Shown here in pieces: positions 52,214 to 64,000 of a stretch of 64,000 bases of DNA. A model generated the notes under the pieces. That model saw only the letters and a list, made by a program, of their open reading frames with translations. It was not told the origin of the DNA and ran no database searches. Origin of the DNA: Pseudomonas mediterranea CFBP 5447 (GTDB lineage: Bacteria; Pseudomonadota; Gammaproteobacteria; Pseudomonadales; Pseudomonadaceae); NCBI RefSeq assembly GCF_000774145.1, contig NZ_KN322987.1, forward strand, positions 1,102,747-1,166,746. The letters run 5' to 3'. Both the position numbers and the translations under genes were made by a program. How positions within the stretch are numbered: position 1 is the stretch's first letter; each line of letters begins with the position of its first letter.

Positions 52214-53278
52214 TTAGGCGCTGAGGGCGGCGCGCAGCTGCGCTTCAAGCAGCCCGGCATCCAGGGCCTGGCCGATCAACACCAGACGCGTCACCCGCGC
52301 CTCGTTGGCGCCCCACTGGCGGTCGAAATGCTTGTCGAAACGCGTCCCCACGCCCTGGATCAGCAAGCGCATCGGCTTGTTCGGGATCGCCGCGAAACCC
52401 TTGACCCGCAGCACGCCGTGCTGGACCACCAGTTGGGTCAGCGCATCGAGCAACAGGCTTTCGTCGGCCTGGGGCAGTTCGATGGAAATGGAATCGAAGG
52501 CGTCATGGTCGTGGTCATCATCATCGCCGTCATGATGGTGATCATGATGGCTGTGGCGGCTGTCGATGTGTTCTTCGGAACCGGCACCCAGGCCAATCAG
52601 CACCTCCAGCGGCAGGCGACCGCCGCTGGCTTCGATGACCTTGACCGCCGGTGGCAGTTCTTCGGCCACTTCAAGACGGACTTTTGCCAGGTCTTCCGGG
52701 CTGATCAGGTCGGCTTTGTTGAGGATCACCAGGTCGGCGCTCGCCAACTGATCGGCGAACAGTTCGTGCAGCGGCGATTCGTGGTCCAGGTTCGGGTCGA
52801 GCTTGCGCTGGGCATCGACCTGGTCGGGGAAGGCGGCGAAGGTGCCGGCGGCCACCGCGGGGCTATCGACCACGGTGATCACCGCATCGACGGTGCAGGC
52901 ACTGCGGATTTCCGGCCATTGGAAAGCCTGGACCAACGGCTTGGGCAAGGCCAGGCCGGAGGTTTCGATGAGGATATGGTCAAGGTCGCCGCGCCGGGCC
53001 ACCAACTCGCGCATCACCGGGAAGAACTCTTCCTGCACCGTGCAGCACAGGCAGCCGTTGGCTAGTTCGTAGACGCGGCCGCTGGCTTCTTCTTCGGTGC
53101 AACCGATGGAGCACTGCTTGAGGATCTCGCCGTCGATGCCCAGTTCGCCGAATTCGTTGACGATCACCGCGATACGCCGGCCCTGGGCGTTGTCGAGCAT
53201 GTGTCGCAGCAAGGTGGTCTTACCCGAGCCGAGGAAACCGGTAACGATAGTGACGGGAAGTTTGGCCAGTGTTTTCAT
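52214..53278 (-). CDS. cobW: CobW GTPase, cobalt-handling metallochaperone
   Basis: 354-residue G3E-family GTPase; ATG 53278 follows AAGGGC. It shows Walker A TGFLGSGKTTLL (about 13-24), the CxCC metal site GCLCCTVQEEFF, ETSGLALPKP and the NKADLI base-recognition motif. A His/Asp-rich insert (HSHHDHHHDGDDDDHDHD), typical of metal-binding CobW proteins, lies about 250-270. CobW is thought to deliver cobalt to the CobN chelatase. First gene of the leftward operon under a cobalamin riboswitch. Confidence 0.93.
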   Translation of the reverse strand: MKTLAKLPVTIVTGFLGSGKTTLLRHMLDNAQGRRIAVIVNEFGELGIDGEILKQCSIGCTEEEASGRVYELANGCLCCTVQEEFFPVMRELVARRGDLDHILIETSGLALPKPLVQAFQWPEIRSACTVDAVITVVDSPAVAAGTFAAFPDQVDAQRKLDPNLDHESPLHELFADQLASADLVILNKADLISPEDLAKVRLEVAEELPPAVKVIEASGGRLPLEVLIGLGAGSEEHIDSRHSHHDHHHDGDDDDHDHDAFDSISIELPQADESLLLDALTQLVVQHGVLRVKGFAAIPNKPMRLLIQGVGTRFDKHFDRQWGANEARVTRLVLIGQALDAGLLEAQLRAALSA

Positions 53279-53389
53279 CGGATGCCCTTTGGCAAGGTGG
53301 CGGGCAAACGGGACGACAACCGCAGGCACAGGGGTGCGCGGAAGATTTCGCCACCGGATCACCCCGCCCGGTTGTAGTGAGAATCTGTC

Positions 53390-53592
53390 TCGAGGCAGGT
53401 CTCCTGGCTGACGGCGGGCCGGTCGCGGCTTTTCATGAAAGCCCTGGCAATTCCTGCGCCTTCCCGTGCGGCATGCACAGTGGCCTGGCAGGAACGTCAC
53501 CGTTCACAGTTGCGGGGGCAGCCGCGGCTTCGACCGCGTTCCCTTCTTAGCTTCGGCGCAAACCGAAGAACCTCGAAGGCGCAAGGCTACGC
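53390..53592 (-). promoter_or_regulatory. Cobalamin riboswitch upstream of cobW
   Basis: Read on the minus strand, it contains the AAGGGAAC start region, GCTGCCCCCGCAACTGTGAACGGTGA (B12 box core, 53521-53496), the GCCACTGTGC and GGGAAGGCGCAGGAA elements, and ends with AGCCAGGAGACCTGCC (53408-53393). All the conserved segments of the AdoCbl-class aptamer are in order. It should lower cobW-cobN-chlI expression when B12 is sufficient. The gap to the cobW start is about 110 bases. Confidence 0.92.
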
Positions 53593-53650
53593 AGGGTGTG
53601 CGGGCGGGTCAATGTCTGCGGGTAAGTTCGGTGGTGCATGAGCGGGCCCC

Positions 53651-53716
53651 ATCGCGAGCAGGCTCGCTCCCACATTTGAAATGCATTTCCCTGTGAGAGC
53701 GAGCCTGCTCGCGATA
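53651..53716. repeat. REPIN between two divergent riboswitches
   Basis: Compact inverted pair of the commonest REP family, one arm with a base change (GTGAGAGC). Confidence 0.88.
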
Positions 53717-53775
53717 GCCGCGACTCGGTTTCATTGACGCCCCACCCCTACCCATGCTCTCCTGTGCGCCTAATT

Positions 53776-53970
53776 ATGGGTGCCCTTCACAGGGTGAAAC
53801 GGGAAACCGGTGAATCGTGTGCTTTACTTCAAGGCCACGTCAGTCCGGTGCTGCCCCCGCAACGGTAAGCGAGCGAAGCGTCAGATCCACTGTGCCTCAT
53901 GGCATGGGAAGGTGACGCTTGCAGGCAAGGCTAAGGCCCTGCCCCTCGTGAGCCCGGAGACCGGCCCGTA
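53776..53970 (+). promoter_or_regulatory. Cobalamin riboswitch upstream of cbtB-cbtA-cobE-cobM
   Basis: It has GGGTGCCCTTCACAGGGTGAAACGGGAAACCGGTGAA at the start, GTGCTGCCCCCGCAACGGTAAGC (about 53852-53874), CCACTGTGCC, CATGGGAAGGTG and the closing GAGCCCGGAGACCGGCCCG. These match the cobalamin riboswitch consensus in order. It lies about 120 bases before cbtB and should repress cobalt uptake and B12 synthesis genes when B12 is plentiful. Confidence 0.92.
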
Positions 53971-54088
53971 ATCAAACATCAACAAACCCGCGGTGGGCGG
54001 GCGCTGTTCGGATCCTGACGGGCGTTTGCCCGGGGTTTCATTGCGCTCGATTTACCCACTGGCCAAGACAAGAACAGAGGGAAGCGCC

Positions 54089-54277
54089 ATGTCGACCATC
54101 AGCACCACCGCCCGCACCGCCAGCAGCACCACGACCCTGAGCCAGCGCCTGAGCGCGGCGATCCTCGCCTCGATCATGGGTGCCGGCCTGGTCTATTTCG
54201 CCGGTTTCTCCCACATCGAGGCGGTGCACAACGCGGCCCACGACACCCGCCACAGCGCCGCCTTCCCGTGCCATTGA
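54089..54277 (+). CDS. cbtB: CbtB, small subunit of the cobalt transporter
   Basis: 62-residue protein with one membrane span (SAAILASIMGAGLVYFAGF, about 24-42) and a His-rich tail (HIEAVHNAAHDTRHSAAFPCH), the hallmark of CbtB; the histidines probably bind cobalt. ATG 54089 follows AGAGGG. Length matches the family (about 60). It lies 11 bases before cbtA and is always paired with it behind B12 riboswitches. Confidence 0.93.
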   Translation: MSTISTTARTASSTTTLSQRLSAAILASIMGAGLVYFAGFSHIEAVHNAAHDTRHSAAFPCH

Positions 54278-54288
54278 GACCTGCCGAC

Positions 54289-54996
54289 ATGATCAAGCGT
54301 ATCGCGCAAACCGCCGGGTTCAGTGGTTTGCTGGCCGCCCTGCTGCTGACCCTCCTGCAAAGCCTATGGGTTTCGCCGCTGATCCTGCAGGCCGAAACCT
54401 ATGAAAAAGCCCCGGCTGCCGAAGCGCCTGTCGAGGTCCATCAGCATGCCGACGGCGTCGCCCATACCCATGATGCCGAAGCCTGGGAGCCCGAAGATGG
54501 CTGGCAGCGCGTGCTGTCCACCACCGGCGGCAATCTGGTGGTCGCGGTGGGTTTCGCCCTGATGCTGGCGGGCCTGTACACCTTGCGCGCCCCCACCCGC
54601 ACCTCCCAGGGCCTGCTCTGGGGCCTGGCCGGTTATGCCACCTTCGTCCTCGCTCCGACCCTCGGCCTGCCGCCGGAACTGCCCGGCACCGCCGCGGCCG
54701 ACCTGGCTCAACGGCAAATGTGGTGGATCGGCACCGCGGCGTCCACGGCCGTGGGCATCGCCCTGATCGCGTTCGGCAGGCATTGGCTGCTCAAACTGCT
54801 GGGAGTGGCGACATTGCTGGTGCCCCATGTCATCGGTGCACCGCAGCCGGAAGTCCACTCGATGCTGGCGCCCGAAGCCCTTGAAAGCCAGTTCAAGATC
54901 GCCTCGCAATTGACCAACGTCGCGTTCTGGCTGGCCCTGGGCCTGATCAGCGCCTGGCTGTTCCGCCGTGACGGTCAAGCTCGCCACGAGGCATGA
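54289..54996 (+). CDS. cbtA: CbtA, cobalt transporter membrane subunit
   Basis: 235 residues from ATG 54289 with five or so predicted spans. A periplasmic His-containing loop (HQHADGVAHTHD, about 55-66) follows the first span, as in other CbtA proteins, and GLPPELPGTAAADLAQRQMWW is a family segment. CbtAB are predicted cobalt importers found with B12 genes. Its stop overlaps the cobE start (ATGA). Confidence 0.92.
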   Translation: MIKRIAQTAGFSGLLAALLLTLLQSLWVSPLILQAETYEKAPAAEAPVEVHQHADGVAHTHDAEAWEPEDGWQRVLSTTGGNLVVAVGFALMLAGLYTLRAPTRTSQGLLWGLAGYATFVLAPTLGLPPELPGTAAADLAQRQMWWIGTAASTAVGIALIAFGRHWLLKLLGVATLLVPHVIGAPQPEVHSMLAPEALESQFKIASQLTNVAFWLALGLISAWLFRRDGQARHEA

Positions 54997-55397
54997 ATAG
55001 CGGGCAGGTGCTGGTGGTCGGCCTGGGCTGCCAGCGCGGTTGCCCGGCCAGCGTGTTGCGAACATTGCTGGATGAGACGTTGCTGACCCATGGGATCGCG
55101 CTCGAGGCGGTAGGCGCCCTGGCCAGCATCGATCTCAAGCGTGACGAACCGGGCCTGCTGGAATTGGCGGGGCAACTGGCCCTGCCGCTGACCTTCTTCA
55201 GTGCTGCCCAACTGGCGAGTTACCGGGAACGCCTCAGCCACCGCTCGCAGATCGCCTTCGAGCGCACAGGTTGCTATGGCGTTGCCGAAAGCGCGGCGCT
55301 GGCCCTCGCCGAACAACTGGGAAAAACGACCGCCACCTTGCGGATTCCCCGCCAGAAGTGCGCCCAGGCCACCCTGGCATTGGCGGTCGCGTCGTAA
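54993..55397 (+). CDS. cobE: CobE (CbiG C-terminal-like) cobalamin biosynthesis protein
   Basis: 134 residues; ATG overlaps the cbtA stop by four bases. It begins LVVGLGCQRGCPASVLRTLL, the CobE/CbiG C-terminal domain start, and retains the ASIDLKRDEPGLLELA and GCYGVAESAALA segments. CobE is required in aerobic B12 synthesis near the precorrin-4/-5 steps, though its precise role is poorly defined. It precedes cobM by 78 bases. Confidence 0.9.
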   Translation: MNSGQVLVVGLGCQRGCPASVLRTLLDETLLTHGIALEAVGALASIDLKRDEPGLLELAGQLALPLTFFSAAQLASYRERLSHRSQIAFERTGCYGVAESAALALAEQLGKTTATLRIPRQKCAQATLALAVAS

Positions 55398-55475
55398 AAC
55401 CCGATAATCTCGCCCCATGGATCATGAGCGATCTTCATTCAGGCGTCGCTCTCCACCTTATTTCAGGAACCGGTC

Positions 55476-56222
55476 ATGACCGTCTACTTCATCGGCGCCG
55501 GCCCCGGCGATCCGGAATTGATCACCGTCAAAGGCCAGCGGCTCGTGCGCAGCTGCGCGGTGATCATCTATGCCGGCTCCCTGGTACCCGCCGCCGTGCT
55601 CGAGGGCCATTGCGCCGAACAGGTGATCAACAGCGCCGAGCTGCATCTGGAACAGATCATCGCGCTGATGGAGGCAGCCCACCGCAACGGCCAGGACGTC
55701 GCCCGGGTGCATTCCGGCGACCCGAGCCTGTACGGCGCCATCGGCGAGCAGATTCGTTGCCTGCGCGAATTGGGCATCCCCTTCGAGATCATTCCCGGCG
55801 TGACCGCGACCTCAGCCTGTGCCGCCCTGCTGGGCACCGAACTGACCTTGCCGGACGTCGCCCAGAGCGTGATCCTCACCCGCTACGCGGACAAGACCGC
55901 GATGCCTGCCGGGGAAGAACTGGCCAGCCTGGCGCAGCATGGAACGACCATGGCGATCCACCTGGGGGTCAATCATCTGGAAAGAATCGTCGAAGAGTTG
56001 CTGCCCCACTACGGCGCGGATTGCCCGATTGCGGTGATTCACCGGGCAACCTGGCCGGACCAGGATTGGGTGATGGGGACGTTGGCTGACATTGCCGCAA
56101 AGGTGCAAGCCAAGGGCTTTCGCCGCACCGCGCTGATTCTGCTGGGACGAGTGCTGGGCAACGACGTGTTCAGCGAATCATCGCTGTACCGCGCCGGGCA
56201 TGCTCATCTCTACAGGCCCTGA
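55476..56222 (+). CDS. cobM: Precorrin-4 C11-methyltransferase
   Basis: 248-residue SAM-dependent tetrapyrrole methylase that converts precorrin-4 to precorrin-5. Motifs are YFIGAGPGDPELITVKG (about 4-20), VIIYAGSLVP, ARVHSGDPSLYGAIGEQ (SAM-binding loop, about 77-93) and PGVTATSACAALLG. The C-terminal ILLGRVLGNDVFSESSLY matches CobM. Last gene of the riboswitch-controlled rightward operon. Confidence 0.95.
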   Translation: MTVYFIGAGPGDPELITVKGQRLVRSCAVIIYAGSLVPAAVLEGHCAEQVINSAELHLEQIIALMEAAHRNGQDVARVHSGDPSLYGAIGEQIRCLRELGIPFEIIPGVTATSACAALLGTELTLPDVAQSVILTRYADKTAMPAGEELASLAQHGTTMAIHLGVNHLERIVEELLPHYGADCPIAVIHRATWPDQDWVMGTLADIAAKVQAKGFRRTALILLGRVLGNDVFSESSLYRAGHAHLYRP

Positions 56223-56241
56223 CCGCTCAATATCGATTGCC

Positions 56242-56402
56242 TTTGGGAGCGAGCCTGCTCGCGATGGCGGTGGATCAGGCAGAAATGATGTTGAATGCAC
56301 CGCCGCAATCGCGGGCAGGGCTCGCTCCCACAGAGTCATGGGTGATCGCAAATTCAGCGTTCAGCCCAATCATTGTGGGAGCGAGCCCTGCTCGCGATTG
56401 CG
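56242..56402. repeat. Triple REP cluster between cobM and nfuA
   Basis: Three units (one forward, one inverted, one forward) of the GGGAGCGAGCCTGCTCGCGAT family; two carry the GCGAGCCCTGCTCGCGATT variant. Confidence 0.87.
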
Positions 56403-56421
56403 GTAGCCCAGGCTGCAACAA

Positions 56422-57006
56422 TCAGTAGTAAGCGTTTTCTTTTTGCGTGTGGTCGGTCACGTCGCGCACGCCCTTGAGTTCCGGGATACGCTCGAGCAGC
56501 GTGCGCTCGATCCCTTCCTTCAAGGTCACGTCAGCCTGGCCGCAGCCCTGGCAGCCGCCACCGAACTGGAGCACGGCGATGCCGTCTTCCACCACGTCGA
56601 TCAGCGACACCTGGCCGCCGTGGCTGGCCAGCCCCGGGTTGATCTCAGTTTGCAGGTAATAGTTGATGCGCTCGTTGATCGGGCTGTCGGCATTGACCAT
56701 CGGCACTTTCGCATTCGGCGCCTTGATGGTCAGTTGGCCGCCCATCCGGTCGGTGGCGTAGTCGACCACCGCATCGTCCAGGAACGCTTCGCTGAACGAG
56801 TCGATGTAGGCGGTGAAGCTCTTGAGCCCCAACGCGGTGTCTTCGGGTTTTTCTTCCCCCGGCTTGCAGTAGGCGATGCACGTCTCTGCGTACTGGGTGC
56901 CGGGCTGGGTGATGAAGATGCGGATCCCGATACCCGGTGTGTTCTGCTTGGACAGCAGGTCGGCCAGGTAATCGTGGGCGGCATCGGTAATCGTAATGGC
57001 GGTCAT
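56422..57006 (-). CDS. nfuA: Fe/S biogenesis protein NfuA
   Basis: 194 residues from ATG 57006. The N-terminal half is a degenerate A-type carrier domain (ITITDAAHDYLADLLSKQ; CIAYCKPGEE), and the C-terminal Nfu domain carries the cluster-binding CxxC in QFGGGCQGCGQADVTLKEGIE. NfuA receives 4Fe-4S clusters and passes them to targets such as LipA and aconitase under iron or oxidative stress. Full family length. It converges on the cobM operon across a REP cluster. Confidence 0.96.
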   Translation of the reverse strand: MTAITITDAAHDYLADLLSKQNTPGIGIRIFITQPGTQYAETCIAYCKPGEEKPEDTALGLKSFTAYIDSFSEAFLDDAVVDYATDRMGGQLTIKAPNAKVPMVNADSPINERINYYLQTEINPGLASHGGQVSLIDVVEDGIAVLQFGGGCQGCGQADVTLKEGIERTLLERIPELKGVRDVTDHTQKENAYY

Positions 57007-57123
57007 GGAAACTCCTCGCAGGCTTGCCGGCAGTTTACGCCAAATCAGGGCGCCGGACAAAGTCCCAGTATTTTTGTCGGGAAAGCGGCCGGCGGCACGG
57101 GCTTCGCCGCCGGAACATGCCGA

Positions 57124-59415
57124 TCAGAGGTTCTGGTAGCGATTCATGTCCAGGACGCCCGCCTCCAATGGCTCGGTTTCCTCGATGTAACGGCTCAGGT
57201 CATGAAAGTAATGCCAGAACTGCGGGTGACTGCGACGAATCCCCCAACGTTCGACAATCCGCTCGAACGCCTGCTCATCCTGGGCGTTTTCCATGGCGTC
57301 GACGAACGCTGGGACTTGCCCCGCCGGGACATTGAACATGAAGTTCGGGTAGCTGCTGAGCACGCCCGGATACACCGTCAAGGTGTCCAGCCCCGGCTGA
57401 TAGCGCCGCTCCTCGCCCAGCAGGAACGCCACGTTGCTATGGGCACGGTTGCGCAGCAGGCTGTAGACCTCGCGATGGCCATCGGCGGTTTCGACACGCA
57501 GCATCGTCGCTTCCGGCAACTGGTCGATCACCCGTAGTCCCGCCGCCGGGCGCGACACCAGGCGACTGAGGGCCTGCTCGGCGTTCTGCAGGGCCGGAGC
57601 GATGTTCGGGCGCGAGCAATAGGCACCGTCGCAACGGTTGATCGGATCGGGCCGGGCATTCAGTTCGCCATAACGGAACAGCAATTGCCGGGCGAAATCG
57701 CCCTTGGGGTCGCGCTCGTCAAGCTTGAGGGCGGTCGGCTTGTCATTGTCGATGCTCTCGTAATCCAGCCACATCTTGAATTTGCCGCCGGACTGATACC
57801 AGTCGTCGAGGTAGCCTTCCCGGGCGTCGGCGGGCATCAGGCGCAGGAAGTTCTGTTCCGCGCCATTGCGAATCAGGTCGAAGTACAACCGCGTCTGGGC
57901 CTGATGGGAAACGTTGCCGAACACGTCGAAATTCACCGCCAACTGGTAATAAGTGCGTTCCAGCAACGGGAAGTCGAACAGCCACATGGTCTGCGGTACT
58001 TCGCCAATCAGGCCCTTGGTGACCGAGGCACTGTCGAAGTGCCGGAAAATACTCAACAAGGCATTGTCGTTACCGGCCCACAACGTCGACCAGCTCGGCG
58101 CCGGCAACTCGGCGTAATTGTCCCGGCGCAGGGCCTCGTAGGCGTTGCGCTTGTCGCGGTAGTCGAGCCACAGGCTGACAACGCTGCCCACATCGTCGTT
58201 CTGCCCCGGCATCGCCAGCAAGGGCGTGGCCTGGCCGCGATAGTTCGGATCGGTGATGTACAGGTCGTGCTCAGGGGCCTGGAACAGCGCCCAGAAGTTG
58301 TCGCGGATCACATCCGTGGCGATCTGGCCCCGGCACACCGGGCCGCGAATAAAGGTGCGGACGAAATATTCGGCGTTATCGAGCATAAATTGATAGCGGG
58401 CCTGGGCCGGGATCGCTTCAAAGGTGGAGAACGGATTCGAGCGGCGCTCCGGCCCGTAGCCGGGCAACGCCGTGACCTGCCAATTGCCCTTGTAGAACAG
58501 GCTCTTGACCCGCGCCATCTTGGCCGCACTCAGCCCGTAGGTGATGTGGGTCTTGTGCACGATCACCCCTTGCACCGCCCAGAGCCGGTAATAGACGCGG
58601 GTGCCGGGGTCGTCGTTCGGGCGCCGGGTGTTGATCAGGTCGATCGGCTGGCCGCTGGGCGTGCGCGAGCGCACCCACTGGAAGAAATGCCCCGGCTCGC
58701 CGTCCTTGAAGTAGATGTGGGCCAGGAACCAGTGCTCGAACAACCAGCGAGCCACCAGGCTTTCCCGGGCGCCGGGAGCGTTGAGCAGGTTTTCCCATTG
58801 CAGCACCTGCAAGGCTTCGGCGGCGCTCGGGGCCAGGGCTTGCTGGTCGATGGGAGCGCCGGCCGCGAGCCAGCGCTGCAGGGTCTGGTATTGCTGATCG
58901 GTCAGGCCGGTGACCGCCAGGGGCATGCCCTCCCTGGGGTGCGCGGCAGCGTATCCATCGAATTGCCCCGGCATCGCGCAACTGTTTTCACGCTCCAAGC
59001 CGAGCACGATGTCTTCCGGCAGCTTGGCGTTGGGTTGCAGCGGCGCGCCGTGCCCCAGCGCCAGCATCTGCGCCATCAACGCCGCCTGGCTGCCCTGGGC
59101 ATCGAGCACCGAATAGAAGCCCTTGCGCTGCCAGGCCTGGGGCCCGGAAGCGTCATAGAACAAGCGGGTCGGGACGGCGGCCTGGCGGCGCTCGCCGTCA
59201 TACACCGACATTTTGCTCGCGCCCCGGGCCGCGCCTTCGCCGCTGCCCAGGTTCAACTGGCAGGCGGAGTCGTAGCAGGCGTGGCAGGCCACGCATTTCT
59301 CGGTGAAGATCGGCTGGATGTCGCGAGTGTAGGACAGCGCTGGTAGGGGATTCTTGGCGGCTGCGGTAAAAGACAACAGCAGCAACAGACTGCCGAATAA
59401 GACGCGGTACGGCAT
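57124..59415 (-). CDS. cti: Fatty acid cis/trans isomerase (periplasmic heme protein)
   Basis: 763 residues from ATG 59415 (AGGGA upstream). A Sec signal peptide (MPYRVLFGSLLLLLSFTAAA) precedes the mature protein. The c-type heme site is FTEKCVACHACYDS, near residue 35. Pseudomonas Cti isomerises cis to trans unsaturated acyl chains in the membrane in response to solvents or heat. Length and heme placement match. A GC-rich hairpin (CCGGCGGC/GCCGCCGG) lies after the stop. It is divergent from metH, the starts being 154 bases apart. Confidence 0.93.
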   Translation of the reverse strand: MPYRVLFGSLLLLLSFTAAAKNPLPALSYTRDIQPIFTEKCVACHACYDSACQLNLGSGEGAARGASKMSVYDGERRQAAVPTRLFYDASGPQAWQRKGFYSVLDAQGSQAALMAQMLALGHGAPLQPNAKLPEDIVLGLERENSCAMPGQFDGYAAAHPREGMPLAVTGLTDQQYQTLQRWLAAGAPIDQQALAPSAAEALQVLQWENLLNAPGARESLVARWLFEHWFLAHIYFKDGEPGHFFQWVRSRTPSGQPIDLINTRRPNDDPGTRVYYRLWAVQGVIVHKTHITYGLSAAKMARVKSLFYKGNWQVTALPGYGPERRSNPFSTFEAIPAQARYQFMLDNAEYFVRTFIRGPVCRGQIATDVIRDNFWALFQAPEHDLYITDPNYRGQATPLLAMPGQNDDVGSVVSLWLDYRDKRNAYEALRRDNYAELPAPSWSTLWAGNDNALLSIFRHFDSASVTKGLIGEVPQTMWLFDFPLLERTYYQLAVNFDVFGNVSHQAQTRLYFDLIRNGAEQNFLRLMPADAREGYLDDWYQSGGKFKMWLDYESIDNDKPTALKLDERDPKGDFARQLLFRYGELNARPDPINRCDGAYCSRPNIAPALQNAEQALSRLVSRPAAGLRVIDQLPEATMLRVETADGHREVYSLLRNRAHSNVAFLLGEERRYQPGLDTLTVYPGVLSSYPNFMFNVPAGQVPAFVDAMENAQDEQAFERIVERWGIRRSHPQFWHYFHDLSRYIEETEPLEAGVLDMNRYQNL

Positions 59416-59569
59416 GTCTCGGTCCCTAAGAGATGGAACGCTGATTCTACCGGGCCAGCAGCCGCTTGCAAACATGAGCAACATTCATGCAAAAGCCGCC
59501 CACGATCAAATCCGGCACAGGTTTGCTATGATTCCAGGCTTCGTAATGGTCTTTTTTCCAGGTAGTCCT

Positions 59570-63280
<3,711 letters not shown>

Positions 63281-63285
63281 TCCTG

Positions 63286-63318
63286 AAGATCGCGGCCGGC
63301 AGCGGCCGCGATCTTTTT
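63286..63318 (+). terminator. Intrinsic terminator of metH
   Basis: An 11-bp GC-rich stem (63288-63298 with 63303-63313, loop GCAG) is followed by five T, five bases after the metH stop. Confidence 0.9.
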
Positions 63319-63365
63319 CCAGGGTTGTCTATGCTTGTGTCAAACCCATGGCAGACGAGGGATTT

Positions 63366-63584
63366 ATGGACGATCCAGTCGACAACAAGCCGCCGACCCT
63401 GCTGCAGATGATGCACAGCGTACTGGCCGCCGCTTTCGGCGTGCAGAGCGGCAAGAACCGCGCCCGTGACTTCACCCACGGCAAACCGAGTCATTTCGTG
63501 ATATTGGGCATCGCTTTCACGGTGATCTTCGCCCTGACGCTGTTCGGCATCGTCAAGCTGGTGGTGCATCTGGCGGGGCTATAG
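63366..63584 (+). CDS. DUF2970 family small membrane protein
   Basis: 72 residues from ATG 63366, directly behind GAGGGA. It has the family start KPPTLLQMMHSVLAAAFGVQS and one C-terminal membrane span (FVILGIAFTVIFALTLFGIVKLVV). DUF2970 proteins are common in Pseudomonas and Burkholderia and have no assigned function. It is transcribed in the same direction as metH but behind its terminator. Confidence 0.85.
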   Translation: MDDPVDNKPPTLLQMMHSVLAAAFGVQSGKNRARDFTHGKPSHFVILGIAFTVIFALTLFGIVKLVVHLAGL

Positions 63585-63607
63585 AAAGGGTCTGCACATC
63601 AACCCCC

Positions 63608-63698
63608 TGTGGGAGCGAGCCTGCTCGCGATAGCGGTGATTCAGTCCATACGGCAGTGACTGACATACCGCTATCGCGAGCAGGCTCGCTCCCACAGG
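63608..63698. repeat. REPIN (TGTGGGAGCGAGCCTGCTCGCGAT family)
   Basis: Inverted pair between the two small membrane-protein genes. Confidence 0.9.
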
Positions 63699-63723
63699 TT
63701 TTTTCATTGCATTGGACGACCGA

Positions 63724-63837
63724 TCACTGGTGACTGACCCAGAACACCGCCGTGCCCACCACCAGGATAATCAGGAACAGAATGGCCCAGGCATCAACGG
63801 TACTGTCGCTTTTCCTTGCTTTGGTCGGATTGCTCAT
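63724..63837 (-). CDS. Very small membrane protein (37 residues)
   Basis: ATG 63837 follows AGAGGCG and gives MSNPTKARKSDSTVDAWAI followed by one hydrophobic span (LFLIILVVGTAVFW) and the end VSHQ. A longer frame (61 residues) exists but its start has no binding site. A positively charged N-terminus and single span suggest an inner-membrane small protein. Function unknown. The region from 63838 to the window end (163 bases) holds nothing recognisable beyond its presumed promoter. Confidence 0.6.
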   Translation of the reverse strand: MSNPTKARKSDSTVDAWAILFLIILVVGTAVFWVSHQ

Positions 63838-64000
63838 TGCATCGCCTCTTGTCGGTTTTTTAGGTGATTGCATAGGGACTCGACCACAGTTAAGACGATG
63901 ATTGCCCATACGACAAATGTGGGTTCCGGGCCGATAGATCCCATTAGGTCATTTGGTTCTTTACATATACTCAAACATCACTTTTGCGCATAACTCAAAA

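Noticed and set aside
59416..59569. A riboswitch upstream of metH
   Set aside because: The 154-base gap to cti shows no B12-box, SAM or SAH aptamer elements.

Overview
The window looks like a chromosomal segment of a fluorescent-group Pseudomonas. Diagnostic features are the gacA-uvrC-pgsA-tRNA-Gly block, the yejABEF operon, the 3-hydroxybutyrate regulon (sigma-54 regulator, GntP permease, bdhA, acetoacetyl-CoA synthetase), cis-trans fatty acid isomerase, B12-dependent metH, an aerobic cobaltochelatase cobW-cobN-chlD cluster, and many intergenic REP/REPIN palindromes.

Region 1 (1-7.85 kb) is the tRNA-proximal end of a genomic island. A P4-type tyrosine integrase with an unusual C-terminal extension sits next to the 3' end of a tRNA-Gly(GCC). 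Behind it are a pentapeptide-repeat protein, a two-gene Hachiman/AbpAB-like anti-phage module (PD-(D/E)XK-type HamA plus SF2 helicase HamB) and an unrecognised protein cut by the window edge. The other island end lies outside the window.

Region 2 (7.85-10.94 kb) is a 3-kb segment bounded by two tRNA-Gly genes lying in perfect 100-bp direct repeats. It carries a class 3 lipase, a decayed gene and a YfcF-type glutathione transferase.

Region 3 (11-24.8 kb) is core: pgsA, uvrC, gacA, a GNAT acetyltransferase, a DAHP synthase preceded by two aromatic-rich leader peptides and a full attenuator, a hypothetical protein, a LipA-like protein without its catalytic serine, a parvulin, and yejABEF.

Region 4 (24.8-43.8 kb) holds a PAS-PAS chemoreceptor (BdlA type), a TIGR02450 protein between paired TGTACA sites, the hbcR-permease-bdhA-aacS ketone-body pathway with a sigma-54 promoter, a PilT/PilU ATPase, a hybrid histidine kinase, a second parvulin, and an eight-gene minus-strand cluster (amino-acid ABC importer, RidA, IclR, PLP deaminase, KDG kinase) that fits amino-sugar-acid (D-glucosaminate-like) catabolism.

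Region 5 (44.1-64 kb) has a RelE/RelB-type toxin-antitoxin pair, a phospholipase D-like protein, and a cobalamin locus made of two divergent operons, each behind its own cobalamin riboswitch: cobW-cobN-chlI/chlD leftward and cbtB-cbtA-cobE-cobM rightward. chlI and the VWA domain are joined by a textbook -1 programmed frameshift signal. nfuA, cti, metH and two small membrane proteins complete the window. No CRISPR array, IS element or rRNA was seen.
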